21,843 bases of DNA from assembly GCA_964608575.1 (NCBI GenBank), contig CAZSPW010000018.1, forward strand, positions 1 to 21,843, read 5' to 3'. The notes below the pieces were generated by a model. It did no database searches. It was not told where the DNA came from and saw only the letters and a list, made by a program, of their open reading frames with translations. Position numbers and translations under genes: made by a program. Shown in pieces: positions 14,979 to 21,843 of this stretch; the first letter of the stretch is position 1; each line of letters opens with the position of its first letter. The stretch comes from JAMIFN01 sp964608575 (lineage in GTDB: Bacteria > Pseudomonadota > Gammaproteobacteria > Burkholderiales > Burkholderiaceae_C).

Positions 14979-17279
14979 TTATTGGTTGTCCATAAAGCTG
15001 CGCAATTTGTCACTGCGGCTAGGGTGTTTGAGCTTGCGTAAGGCTTTGGCCTCAATCTGGCGTATGCGCTCACGCGTGACATCGAATTGCTTGCCCACCT
15101 CTTCCAGCGTGTGATCTGTGGACATTTCGATACCAAAACGCATGCGCAGCACTTTGGCTTCGCGCGGGGTCAGGCCATCCAAAATATCTTTCACCAAATC
15201 CCGCAGACCTGCTTGCAAAGCCGCATCAATCGGTGCGGTATTGCTGCTGTCTTCGATAAAGTCGCCCAAGTGGCTATCGTCATCATCGCCAATGGGCGTT
15301 TCCATGCTGATAGGCTCTTTCGCAATTTTCATGATTTTGCGAATTTTGTCTTCAGGCATCTCCATTTTTTCAGCCAAAAGGCGTGCGTCAGGTTCAAAGC
15401 CATGCTCTTGCAAATGCTGACGATTGATACGATTCATCTTGTTGATGGTTTCGATCATGTGCACGGGAATCCGAATCGTCCGAGCTTGATCGGCAATTGA
15501 ACGGGTAATTGCTTGTCGAATCCACCAAGTAGCATAAGTTGAGAATTTGTAGCCACGGCGGTATTCGAATTTATCAACCGCCTTCATCAGACCAATATTG
15601 CCCTCTTGAATCAAATCCAAAAACTGCAGACCACGATTCGTGTATTTTTTAGCGATAGAAATCACCAAGCGCAAATTCGCCTCGATCATCTCGCGCTTAG
15701 CAAAGCGTGACATTTTCTCGCCATCATTCATGCGCTTATTGATGTCTTTGAGCTCATCGAGTGGCACAACAACACGCGCTTGCAAATCGATCAGCTTTTG
15801 CTGCAGCTCTTGAATGGGGGGGATGTAGCGCTCCATAGTAGCGGACCAAGGCTTGCCTGCTTTGGCCTGTTTCTCAACCCATTGCAAATCTAAAATATGG
15901 GATTCCACGCGCTCACCATTTTTATTGCGGCCGGAGAAGTCACGCACAAAATCACTTTGTGGGTAATGGCATTTTTCAACAATAATTTTTCGCAGCTCGC
16001 GCTCTACGCGTCGTACTTCTTCAACTTGCAGGCGGACATTTTCACAAAGCTTCTCAATCGTTTTTGCTGTGAAGCGAATCTGCATGAGCTCCTGTGTAAG
16101 TGCCTGCTGGGCTTTGTTATAGGCGGCACTGCCATAACCGTCTTTATCGTAAGCCTTATGCACCTTTTCAAACAAAGTTCGTAACACATCAAAGCGGCGT
16201 AAAGCTTCGTTTTTTAGCTCTTCTAACTTTTTGGTTAGCGCCTTACTGCCGCCTTTGCCATCATCATCATCGGCTTCATCGTACTCATCAAAATCTTCCT
16301 CAGCTACATAATCATCAGCCTCGTCGCTGACCATAAAGCCGTCAACCACAGTGGAAATCACGACCGTTCCAGCTCGAATTTCTTCGGCCATCTGAAAAAT
16401 CTCTGCGATCGTAGCCGGTGTATGACTAATGGCCTCCATCATATTATTTAAGCCGCCTTCGATGCGCTTGGCAATTTCGATTTCGCCCTCCCGCGTCAGC
16501 AGCTCAACCGTGCCCATTTCACGCATATACATACGGACAGGGTCAGTAGTGCGACCAAACTCGGAATCTACGGTCGAAAGCGCTGCCTCTGCCGCCTCTT
16601 CAGCTTCTTCTTCGGTAGAGCCAGTAGGCGCGTTATCTGTGATGATGAGGGTTTCAGCATCAGGGGTCTGTTCGTAAACTGCCACGCCCAAATCGCTGAG
16701 CGTGGTAATAACAGCTTCCAGAGTTTCTGCGTCAACCAATTTGTCGGGCAAATGGTCAGAAATTTCGGCATGGGTCAAATAACCGCGGGTCTTACCCAGT
16801 TTAATCAGCGTTTTCAGGCGTTGGCGGCGATTCTGCAAATCCTCTTCTGATAGAACCGCTTCGTCTAAACCAAACTCTTTCATCAAAGCGCGCTCTTTTG
16901 CTTTTGAAAGCTTCATTCGCAAGGGCTTCACTTTTTCGCCTGTGCCAGCTGCAGCAACCTCTTCCACCGCTTCGACTTCATCTTCCAAATCCGTCAGATC
17001 GACATCATCGTCCTCTGCCGCTTTTTTCTTGGCTGTTTTTTTGGCTTTAGCTGGCGCTTTAGCAGACTTTGCTGGCGCCTTCACCACTTTTTCTTCTTTA
17101 GCTGCAGCTGCTTTACCTGCCGTTTTAACCGCTACTTTTGTGCTGGTTTTTTTAGCTGGCTTTTCTGCGGCTTCGGTCTCTGCAACTTTTTTTGCTTTTG
17201 TTGCTTTTACCGGCTCCTCAACTACTGCAGTTGCCAGTTTTTTTGCAGCAGGTTTTACCAAATGTGTTTTTCCAGCCAT
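14979..17279 (-). CDS. rpoD: RNA polymerase primary sigma factor (sigma-70)
   Basis: The 766-residue product directs housekeeping transcription. Residues 1-87 are a Lys/Ala-rich tail (25 Lys), then an acidic stretch (89-107). Region 1.1 follows (RLKTLIKLGKTRGYLTHAEI), then region 1.2 (TDPVRMYMREMGTVELLTRE) and a long non-conserved insert with an Asp/Glu run. Region 2 contains EANLRLVISIAKKYTNRGLQ, LIQEGNIGLMKAVDKFEYRR and YATWWIRQAITRSIADQAR. Region 3 follows. Region 4 ends with LTPREAKVLRMRFGI and TRERIRQIEAKALRKLKHPS. The N-terminal tail makes it far longer than E. coli RpoD (613). ATG 17279 has GAGG five bases upstream. dnaG, often upstream, is absent. A promoter at 17504-17512 gives a leader near 218 bases. 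Confidence 0.98.
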   Translation of the reverse strand: MAGKTHLVKPAAKKLATAVVEEPVKATKAKKVAETEAAEKPAKKTSTKVAVKTAGKAAAAKEEKVVKAPAKSAKAPAKAKKTAKKKAAEDDDVDLTDLEDEVEAVEEVAAAGTGEKVKPLRMKLSKAKERALMKEFGLDEAVLSEEDLQNRRQRLKTLIKLGKTRGYLTHAEISDHLPDKLVDAETLEAVITTLSDLGVAVYEQTPDAETLIITDNAPTGSTEEEAEEAAEAALSTVDSEFGRTTDPVRMYMREMGTVELLTREGEIEIAKRIEGGLNNMMEAISHTPATIAEIFQMAEEIRAGTVVISTVVDGFMVSDEADDYVAEEDFDEYDEADDDDGKGGSKALTKKLEELKNEALRRFDVLRTLFEKVHKAYDKDGYGSAAYNKAQQALTQELMQIRFTAKTIEKLCENVRLQVEEVRRVERELRKIIVEKCHYPQSDFVRDFSGRNKNGERVESHILDLQWVEKQAKAGKPWSATMERYIPPIQELQQKLIDLQARVVVPLDELKDINKRMNDGEKMSRFAKREMIEANLRLVISIAKKYTNRGLQFLDLIQEGNIGLMKAVDKFEYRRGYKFSTYATWWIRQAITRSIADQARTIRIPVHMIETINKMNRINRQHLQEHGFEPDARLLAEKMEMPEDKIRKIMKIAKEPISMETPIGDDDDSHLGDFIEDSSNTAPIDAALQAGLRDLVKDILDGLTPREAKVLRMRFGIEMSTDHTLEEVGKQFDVTRERIRQIEAKALRKLKHPSRSDKLRSFMDNQ

Positions 17280-17503
17280 ATCAGCCTCGATAAAAAAAGT
17301 TCAAATGCGAAAAATGTGCAGTAAGGCGCAGATGCGGCACTTAGCTTGCAAAACAAGAGCGCAAAGAGAGAAAAATCAAAAGAAGCCGCAAAGCACAAGG
17401 GCGAACATTTGGGATATAGCCCTTGCGATATGCCTGACGCTTTGATGATGCGTGCCGTATGGCATCGGAGGTACTACTGTCGCAGTTTGCAGCAATGATG
17501 TGG
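17280..17503 (-). other. Long untranslated leader region of rpoD
   Basis: No gene is supported in this stretch. It contains a hairpin with 7-bp arms CAAGGGC/GCCCTTG (17396-17402 and 17419-17425). An ACCTCCGAT segment (17464-17472 on the minus strand) is largely complementary to the ribosome-site region ATCGAGG (17285-17291). A 29-codon open frame beginning ATGCCATAC lacks a ribosome site. The leader role is inferred. Confidence 0.4.
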
Positions 17504-17512
17504 ATTATACCA
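17504..17512 (-). promoter_or_regulatory. Extended -10 promoter of rpoD
   Basis: TGGTATAAT on the minus strand is a perfect TATAAT with the TG extension. The -35 region is poor. It lies just past the fabH terminator in the same direction, so it is well placed to start rpoD as its own unit, at about 17497. Confidence 0.65.
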
Positions 17513-17532
17513 AACGCTCTTTTGCCAATAAG

Positions 17533-17558
17533 AAAAAAGCCGCGCGTTGCGCGGCTTT
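17533..17558 (-). terminator. Intrinsic terminator of fabH
   Basis: AAAGCCGCG (17550-17558, read on the minus strand) pairs with CGCGGCTTT (17536-17544), extended by one C-G pair, and runs into six T. It lies 30 bases after the fabH stop. Confidence 0.92.
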
Positions 17559-17587
17559 GGTACGACTCGTCTGTTGTATTAATGGCA

Positions 17588-18592
17588 TCAATAGCGCAGA
17601 AACACCGCCCCCCAAGTAAAGCCGCCCCCAACCCCTTCCAGCATCAAATGCTGTCCTTTTTTCACTTGACCATTGCGCACGGCATGGTCTAAGGCCAAAG
17701 GAATGGATGCGGCAGAAGTATTACCATGCTGATCCACAGTTACCACGCACTTTTCCATAGGTAATTTGAGTTTTTTGGCCGTGCTTTGCATGATGCGAAT
17801 ATTCGCTTGATGGGGAATTAGCCAATCAATATCGTCCTGCGTTTTCCCTGCTTTTTCTAGGGCTGTACGCGCAGCGCCCTCCAGTACGCCAACAGCTAGT
17901 TTAAATACTGCTTGTCCATCCATCTTCAGTGTAGGGTCGCCCAGTATCTGCCCTTTATCAACATGACCAGGCACACACAAAATATTGGTATGGCGACCAT
18001 CGGCATGCATATCACAAGACAAAATGCCTGGTTCCTCGCTAGCCTCTAACACGACGGCACCTGCACCATCACCAAACAAAACACAAGTAGTGCGGTCATT
18101 AAAGTCTAAAAGTCGGCTGAAAATTTCGCTACCGACCACCAAAGCCCGTTTTGCTGCGCCGCTCACAATCATGCTATTGGCTACAGTTAAAGCGTAAACA
18201 AAGCCGCTACAAACTGCTTGGACATCAAAAGCGGGGGCACCGATGACGCCAGCATGCTCAGCACCTAGTTCTGATAGTTTGCGCTGCAAAATACTCGCGG
18301 TTGATGGGAAAACCATATCCGGAGTAGATGTCGCGACAATAATCAGGTCGACATCGGCTGCCGTTTTCCCAGCCGCAGCTAAAGCATTTTTAGCCGCCTC
18401 CAGCGCCAAATCACTGGCGAACTGATCATCAGCGGCAAAGTGGCGTGCGTGAATCCCGGTGCGCTCCACTATCCACTCATCCGAGGTTTCAATCCCATTT
18501 TGCGCTAACTCCATCGCCAAATCTGCATTACTCACGCGGCGCTTTGGCGTGTAACTACCAGTCCCTGTAATGCGGGCGTAAATTTTTTCCAT
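17588..18592 (-). CDS. fabH: 3-oxoacyl-ACP synthase III (KAS III)
   Basis: FabH condenses acetyl-CoA with malonyl-ACP to start fatty-acid synthesis. The 334-residue product has the complete Cys-His-Asn triad: C128 in AVCSGF, H261 in PHQAN and N291 in HGNTSAAS. It ends GVGGGFTWGAVFLRY, the glycine-rich loop and C-terminus of the family. ATG 18592 is chosen over 18598 and 18610, because GGAAG lies seven bases before it and the family N-terminus begins at EKIYARITGTGSY. Usually plsX precedes and fabD, fabG and acpP follow; here rpmF precedes, with a terminator between, and rpoD follows. fabH is therefore probably a single-gene unit, or fed by readthrough from rpmF. Confidence 0.97.
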   Translation of the reverse strand: MEKIYARITGTGSYTPKRRVSNADLAMELAQNGIETSDEWIVERTGIHARHFAADDQFASDLALEAAKNALAAAGKTAADVDLIIVATSTPDMVFPSTASILQRKLSELGAEHAGVIGAPAFDVQAVCSGFVYALTVANSMIVSGAAKRALVVGSEIFSRLLDFNDRTTCVLFGDGAGAVVLEASEEPGILSCDMHADGRHTNILCVPGHVDKGQILGDPTLKMDGQAVFKLAVGVLEGAARTALEKAGKTQDDIDWLIPHQANIRIMQSTAKKLKLPMEKCVVTVDQHGNTSAASIPLALDHAVRNGQVKKGQHLMLEGVGGGFTWGAVFLRY

Positions 18593-18637
18593 AACCATGC
18601 TTCCAATCAACTTAAGCTAGCAATCCAGGCTACCCAA

Positions 18638-18672
18638 GCAAAAAGCCCACTTAGCATACGCCAGGTGGGCTT
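18638..18672 (-). terminator. Intrinsic terminator between rpmF and fabH
   Basis: AAGCCCAC (18665-18672 read on the minus strand) and GTGGGCTT (18643-18650) form an 8-bp stem, followed by a T-run (TTTTTGCTT) on the minus strand. The 14-base loop is longish, so it may be leaky. Confidence 0.8.
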
Positions 18673-18723
18673 ACATACTCAGTCCGAGCACAAGTCTCGC
18701 ACCAAATTAAAAATCAAAAACAA

Positions 18724-18909
18724 TTATTGAGCGTCAGATTTTGTCTTCAAAACCTTACGACCACGATAGAAGCCATTAGGGCTGATGTGGTGACGCAGGT
18801 GAATCTCGCCCGTTGTTGCTTCAATTGCAATGCCAGGAACAGTTAAAGCATTGTGTGAGCGATGCATGCCACGCTTAGAGGGAGATTTTTTATTTTGCTG
18901 AACAGCCAT
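18724..18909 (-). CDS. rpmF: 50S ribosomal protein L32
   Basis: The 61-residue basic protein is part of the large ribosomal subunit near the exit-tunnel region. The N-terminus MAVQQNKKSPSKRGMHRSHN and GEIHLRHHISPNGFYRGRKV match L32. The protein lacks the zinc-ribbon cysteines that some L32 versions carry, as is usual for this group. ATG 18909 has TAGGAG six bases upstream. In related genomes rpmF lies between yceD and plsX; here tRNA-Lys lies upstream and fabH downstream. The 103 bases between tRNA-Lys and rpmF hold no gene and no promoter I can defend. Confidence 0.97.
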   Translation of the reverse strand: MAVQQNKKSPSKRGMHRSHNALTVPGIAIEATTGEIHLRHHISPNGFYRGRKVLKTKSDAQ

Positions 18910-19012
18910 GCTGAACTCCTAAATGATCACTTGCCAAATATGAAGCGCAAAACTCACCAACGATGACATTGGAAAACCCAATTAACTCGCGTAAAGCGCA
19001 TTCAAAAATATG

Positions 19013-19088
19013 TGGTAGGACGTACAAGATTCGAACTTGTGACCAACGGATTAAAAGTCCGCTGCTCTACCAACTGAGCTAACGTCCC
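19013..19088 (-). tRNA. tRNA-Lys (anticodon TTT)
   Basis: The minus strand folds as a standard 76-base tRNA with encoded CCA. The acceptor GGGACGT pairs with ACGTCCT (G-U at the first pair), the D arm contains AGCTCAGTTGGTAGAGC, the anticodon loop is CTTTTAA, and the T arm is ACAAG-TTCGAAT-CTTGT. The TTT anticodon reads AAA and AAG. Confidence 0.98.
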
Positions 19089-19110
19089 ACGCTTGTTGCT
19101 AGCCCACGAT

Positions 19111-19138
19111 TGTATAGCGTTTTTTGCCTTTTTCGCAA
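19111..19138 (-). promoter_or_regulatory. Promoter of tRNA-Lys
   Basis: On the minus strand TTGCGA (19133-19138) and TATACA (19111-19116) are 16 bases apart. The predicted start, near 19104, is about 15 bases before the mature 5' end. An A/T-rich stretch lies upstream. The sequence after the -10 is G/C-rich, as in stringently controlled promoters. Confidence 0.65.
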
Positions 19139-19187
19139 GATAACCCAAAAAAAATTTATTTTTTTGAGAGCAAGCTAAGCACGCCCA

Positions 19188-19757
19188 TCATGGTTTACAA
19201 GGATAAGTAACAGTGCAAACTTCAATTCGTTTTTCACCATTTGGGGTGAGTAAGCGCAAAGAGTCACCTTCCCGCGCTTTAAGTAACACCCTAGCAATTG
19301 GAGATACCCAACTGACTTGCCCTTGCTGCGTATCCGCCTCATCGATGCCGACGATGCGTACACAACGGGGGCGAATTGTACCCTCAGAAATGTCTTCTTC
19401 CTCGTATTCCACCTGTGCACCGAAAAAAATTTGTTCACTTCCATAGTGCACGCTGGAGTCCACTACCTCTGCAATCTCGAGGCGCTTAGTCAGAAAACGA
19501 ATACGCCTATCGATTTGTCGCAATCTTTGTTTGCCATAGATGTAATCACCATTTTCACTGCGATCACCGTTTTTGGCAGCCCAATGCACCACCTCAGTCA
19601 CTTGCGGTCGTTCGACATCCATCAACTGCAGTAGTTCAGCTTGCAAACTTTGATAGCCTTCAGGCGTTATATAGTTTTTGGTGCCAGCAGGAAGAGCTGG
19701 CAAAGCCAGCTCTTCATCTTCCTCATGATCCGTTTCTTTTGTAAATGCTTTACTCAC
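19188..19757 (-). CDS. greB: Transcription elongation factor GreB
   Basis: GreB enters the RNA polymerase secondary channel and triggers cleavage of backtracked RNA. The 189-residue product has the N-terminal coiled coil with the signature KNGDRSENGDYIYGKQRLRQ, then IDRRIRFLTKRLEIAEVV, followed by the C-terminal FKBP-like domain (GAQVEYEEED through VSWVSPIARVLLKA). The acidic tip residues D and E of the coiled-coil loop are present. I chose GTG 19757 (VSKAFTKETD), because AGGAG sits seven bases upstream; TTG 19790 would add 11 basic residues not typical of GreB. A 15-residue acidic stretch after the start is normal in related species. It is probably co-transcribed with the CBS gene upstream. 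Confidence 0.95.
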   Translation of the reverse strand: MSKAFTKETDHEEDEELALPALPAGTKNYITPEGYQSLQAELLQLMDVERPQVTEVVHWAAKNGDRSENGDYIYGKQRLRQIDRRIRFLTKRLEIAEVVDSSVHYGSEQIFFGAQVEYEEEDISEGTIRPRCVRIVGIDEADTQQGQVSWVSPIARVLLKAREGDSLRLLTPNGEKRIEVCTVTYPCKP

Positions 19758-19796
19758 GCGCCTACTCCTCGATGGCGCTTGTTGAGCCAAGCGCCT

Positions 19797-20246
19797 CTAT
19801 GCGGTCAATGTACTATTGGGCCAATCTTGAATATAAGATTTAAGCTGCTCGTTTTCAAATCGCTCGCTTTCAAGCACCGCTTTAGCGACATCATAAAAGC
19901 TAAGTACCCCCAGCAATACCGCCCCATCCATGACGGGCATATAGCGCGCATGCGAATCCAGCATGGCCTGCAATACTTCCTTCAATTCAACTTCAGGGTC
20001 TAAAACTGCAGGTGAAGTATCCATCACACTCTCGACCATTAAGCCACGATAGGCGTCGGGTTTGCTATGCACCGTAGCGATGATTTCACGGAAGGTCAAA
20101 ATCCCCACCAAAGCGCCGCGCTCCATAACAACAACGGAGCCAATGTCGTTTTGCGCCATGGTCGCCAGCGCCAGATGCAAGGGCTCTTGAGGAGAAGCAG
20201 TAAAGAGGGCATTGCCTTTTACTCGCATGATGTCGCGAACTTTCAT
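19797..20246 (-). CDS. Two-CBS-domain protein
   Basis: The 149-residue cytosolic protein consists of a tandem CBS pair (a Bateman module) and nothing else. The first domain runs from VRDIMRVKGNALFTASPQEP to VGILTFREIIATV, the second from VESVMDTSPAVLDPEVEL to LLGVLSFYDVAKAV. Such modules usually sense adenine nucleotides or S-adenosylmethionine and regulate a partner; stand-alone forms are common and mostly uncharacterised. ATG 20246 follows AAGGGA; an ATG five codons earlier is possible. greB starts about 39 bases after the stop. I see no residue pattern that settles the ligand. Confidence 0.88.
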   Translation of the reverse strand: MKVRDIMRVKGNALFTASPQEPLHLALATMAQNDIGSVVVMERGALVGILTFREIIATVHSKPDAYRGLMVESVMDTSPAVLDPEVELKEVLQAMLDSHARYMPVMDGAVLLGVLSFYDVAKAVLESERFENEQLKSYIQDWPNSTLTA

Positions 20247-20326
20247 AAACTTCCCTTTCATCCAAATAAGCCATATAGCGCATGAAGTTTAGAAGTTTTA
20301 GCCAAGGCGAGCAAGGCCAAGCCATT

Positions 20327-20353
20327 GCACAAAAGGATTCGGCGTTTTTGTGC
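20327..20353. other. Hairpin in the CBS-lpxH divergent region
   Basis: GCACAAAA (20327-20334) and TTTTGTGC (20346-20353) are perfect 8-base arms around an 11-base loop. A smaller palindrome, GCGTT-CGA-AACGC (20372-20384), lies just before a TATGAT that could be the lpxH -10 box. The role is unknown; it could be an operator for the divergent promoters. No gene is seen in 20247-20418. Confidence 0.35.
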
Positions 20354-20418
20354 GACGGCGCTAGGCTCACCGCGTTCGAAACGCTATGATGTCTGCCTTC
20401 TTGCCAATCCCACTGACT

Positions 20419-21168
20419 ATGCCTTTAACGGATTTACACTTGCCTGCAAACGCCCAAGTGCAAGTATTGGCAGACATCCATTTGCACGCCAGCGATGATG
20501 CTACTTTTACTGCATGGCAAGGTGCCATGTTAGGCAGCCATGCAGACGCCATTATTTTGCTGGGCGATATTTTTGAAGTTTGGGTTGGTGATGACTGGGG
20601 TTTGCAAGACCCGTTCGCGCTGCAGTGCGCTGCCGTTTTGCGCCAAGTCAGCCAACATCGCAAGCTGTATTTCATGCACGGCAATCGCGATTTTTTGCTG
20701 AACACCGCCTATGCCCACTACTGTGGCATGCAAATTTTGGCCGACCCTTGCGTATTGGCTATAGGCCAACAGCGCACCTTGCTCAGCCACGGTGATGCTT
20801 GGATAAGCAGCGATCTGCCGTATCAAGCCTTTCGTCAACTGGCGCGCAGTCCAGATTGGCAGCACGACTTTTTAGTTAAACCGCTAGATGAACGCATCGC
20901 CTTAGGCGCAGCCATGCGCGCCCAAAGCCAAGCCGCGCAAACTGGACGCAACCATTACGATGATATTGACACCACCCTTGCCATTGCCGCCATGCAGCGA
21001 GCAGGCGCAGCAACTTTGGTGCACGGCCACACCCATCGCCCCAGTTGTGATGCACTAGACGCACAGCACACGCGCTGGGTACTTAGCGATTGGGATGCAG
21101 GTCAAAAACGAGGCGATATTTTGCGCATCAGCACCACAGGCGTAAAGCGTGAGCAGATATCTTTTTAA
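20419..21168 (+). CDS. lpxH: UDP-2,3-diacylglucosamine diphosphatase LpxH
   Basis: LpxH hydrolyses UDP-2,3-diacylglucosamine to lipid X at the inner membrane, the fourth step of lipid A synthesis. The 249-residue calcineurin-like phosphoesterase has its metal motifs in order: LADIHL (D19, H21; SDLHL is more usual), LLGDIFEVWVGDD (D50), HGNRDFLL (N89), LLSHGD (H124) and VHGHTHRP (H202, H204). The insertion that forms the lipid-binding cap lies between the last two. I prefer ATG 20419, since TATGAT at 20385-20390 looks like the -10 box and the earlier ATGs fall inside it; 20386 would give 260 residues. The common neighbour ppiB is absent. The stop codon abuts repeat copy D. Confidence 0.94.
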   Translation: MPLTDLHLPANAQVQVLADIHLHASDDATFTAWQGAMLGSHADAIILLGDIFEVWVGDDWGLQDPFALQCAAVLRQVSQHRKLYFMHGNRDFLLNTAYAHYCGMQILADPCVLAIGQQRTLLSHGDAWISSDLPYQAFRQLARSPDWQHDFLVKPLDERIALGAAMRAQSQAAQTGRNHYDDIDTTLAIAAMQRAGAATLVHGHTHRPSCDALDAQHTRWVLSDWDAGQKRGDILRISTTGVKREQISF

Positions 21169-21209
21169 TAGCTGCTCAGGCAATTTTGGCGGCCTAAAGT
21201 CCCCAAAAT
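21167..21209 (-). repeat. Intergenic repeat copy D
   Basis: On the minus strand it reads ACTTTAGGCCG, seven bases, then TGCCTGAGCAGCTATTA. Its last bases overlap the lpxH stop codon. It occupies the gap between convergent lpxH and the ABC permease gene. Confidence 0.68.
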
Positions 21210-21218
21210 ACTCTTCAA

Positions 21219-21843
21219 TTAGTGGCGAATCTTGTAACCAATTTTAAGCAGATACACAGCAAGGCTGGCGACCAGTACAAAGGCTGCGCTCGCGACAGCC
21301 AAGCTCATAAAAGGCGACACATCGCTCTGCCCAAAGAAGCCAAAGCGAAAGCCATCAATCAAATAGAAAAAAGGGTTAAAGCGACTGATGTGCAGCCACA
21401 GCGGCGGCAGCGAATGCAAGGAATAAAACACCCCACTCAAAAAAGTCATCGGCACAATGATGAAGTTTTGAAAGGTAGCCATTTGGTCAAATTTTTCCGC
21501 CCACAAGCCTGCTACCACACCCAAGCTGGCCAGTAAGCCCGCGCCTAAGAAAGCAAATATCAGTACCCACCACGGCGCCGCAAAAGACAGTGGCACAAAA
21601 AATGCCGCTACCGCCAAAACACCAGCGCCGACAACAACGCCGCGCAAAATAGAGGAGAACAAATACGCACCAAACCAGCCCCAGTGCGAGAGTGGCGTGA
21701 GCAAAAGAAAAATCAAATTGCCCATAATCTTGCTTTGTATCAGCGATGATGAGCTATTGGCAAAAGCATTTTGCAGCACGCTCATCATCACCAGCCCTGG
21801 CACCAAAAAGGCCAGATAAGTCACCCCTGGATACACCTGCACA
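21219..21843 (-). CDS. ABC-2 type transporter permease, YadH-like (5' end outside window)
   Basis: The frame runs off the window end; about 208 C-terminal residues are visible. Five or six hydrophobic helices are present, and the ABC-2 family signature FLSGVFYSLHSLPPLWLHIS and FNPFFYLIDGFRFGFFG lies near the C-terminus. YLAFLVPGLVMMSVLQNAFANSSS near the visible start is typical of YadH-like permeases, which form an inner-membrane exporter with a separate ATPase. The substrate is not predictable. The ATPase gene would be expected upstream, beyond the window. A GTG at the edge is only an internal codon of an open frame and should not be taken as the start. Confidence 0.9.
   Translation of the reverse strand, partial: VQVYPGVTYLAFLVPGLVMMSVLQNAFANSSSSLIQSKIMGNLIFLLLTPLSHWGWFGAYLFSSILRGVVVGAGVLAVAAFFVPLSFAAPWWVLIFAFLGAGLLASLGVVAGLWAEKFDQMATFQNFIIVPMTFLSGVFYSLHSLPPLWLHISRFNPFFYLIDGFRFGFFGQSDVSPFMSLAVASAAFVLVASLAVYLLKIGYKIRH

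Noticed and set aside
16942..17445. 167-codon plus-strand open frame antisense to the rpoD N-terminal tail
   Set aside because: The Ala/Phe/Ser-rich product is the reverse reading of Lys/Ala repeats and has no ribosome site or family match.
17408..17460. Part of a 29-codon open frame in the rpoD leader, considered as a leader peptide
   Set aside because: No ribosome site (the bases before it resemble an anti-Shine-Dalgarno) and no run of regulatory codons.

Overview
The window looks like a chromosomal segment of a betaproteobacterium of the order Burkholderiales, most likely Comamonadaceae or a close relative. The clues are a PhaM-type polyhydroxyalkanoate (PHA) granule protein, a sigma-70 factor with a long Lys/Ala-rich N-terminal tail, a coaD-ferredoxin pair, and a small DUF4124-type secreted protein behind glnA. 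Almost all of it is core metabolism and housekeeping. I see no phage, insertion sequence, CRISPR array or rRNA. The family placement is inference from protein style, not from a marker search.

Layout. 1-1942: the 3' part of gspK (type II secretion), then phaM. 2079-4417: an M20 amidohydrolase and a DUF2817 protein in tandem on the plus strand. 4488-5776: dps and lspA on the minus strand. 5946-7766: a two-gene aromatic-catabolism fragment, made of a flavin reductase fused to a MarR-like domain and a 2-oxopent-4-enoate hydratase. 7909-10034: glnA and a DUF4124-type secreted protein. 10098-12484 (minus): trhO and trhP overlapping head to tail; these are the O2-dependent and the prephenate-dependent routes to the same tRNA wobble modification. 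12587-14039 (plus): can, coaD and a YfhL-type ferredoxin. 14098-18909 (minus): rpmF, fabH, rpoD and hpnD. 19013-20246 (minus): tRNA-Lys, greB and a CBS-domain protein. 20419-21168 (plus): lpxH. 21219-end (minus): the 3' part of an ABC-2 permease.

Several familiar clusters are broken up here. gspK is not followed by gspL or gspM. rpmF and fabH are adjacent without plsX. fabH is followed by rpoD rather than fabD. rpoD has no dnaG upstream. lspA has no ileS, and glnA has no ntrBC. Together these suggest a rearranged genome.

The observations most worth checking are: the trhO-trhP overlap; a DUF2817 protein whose predicted metal-binding HxxE reads QxxD; a family of about 46-bp intergenic repeats placed just after stop codons (four copies plus a terminator sharing half the motif); genes that look leaderless (can and the amidohydrolase gene); and a long, structured rpoD leader.
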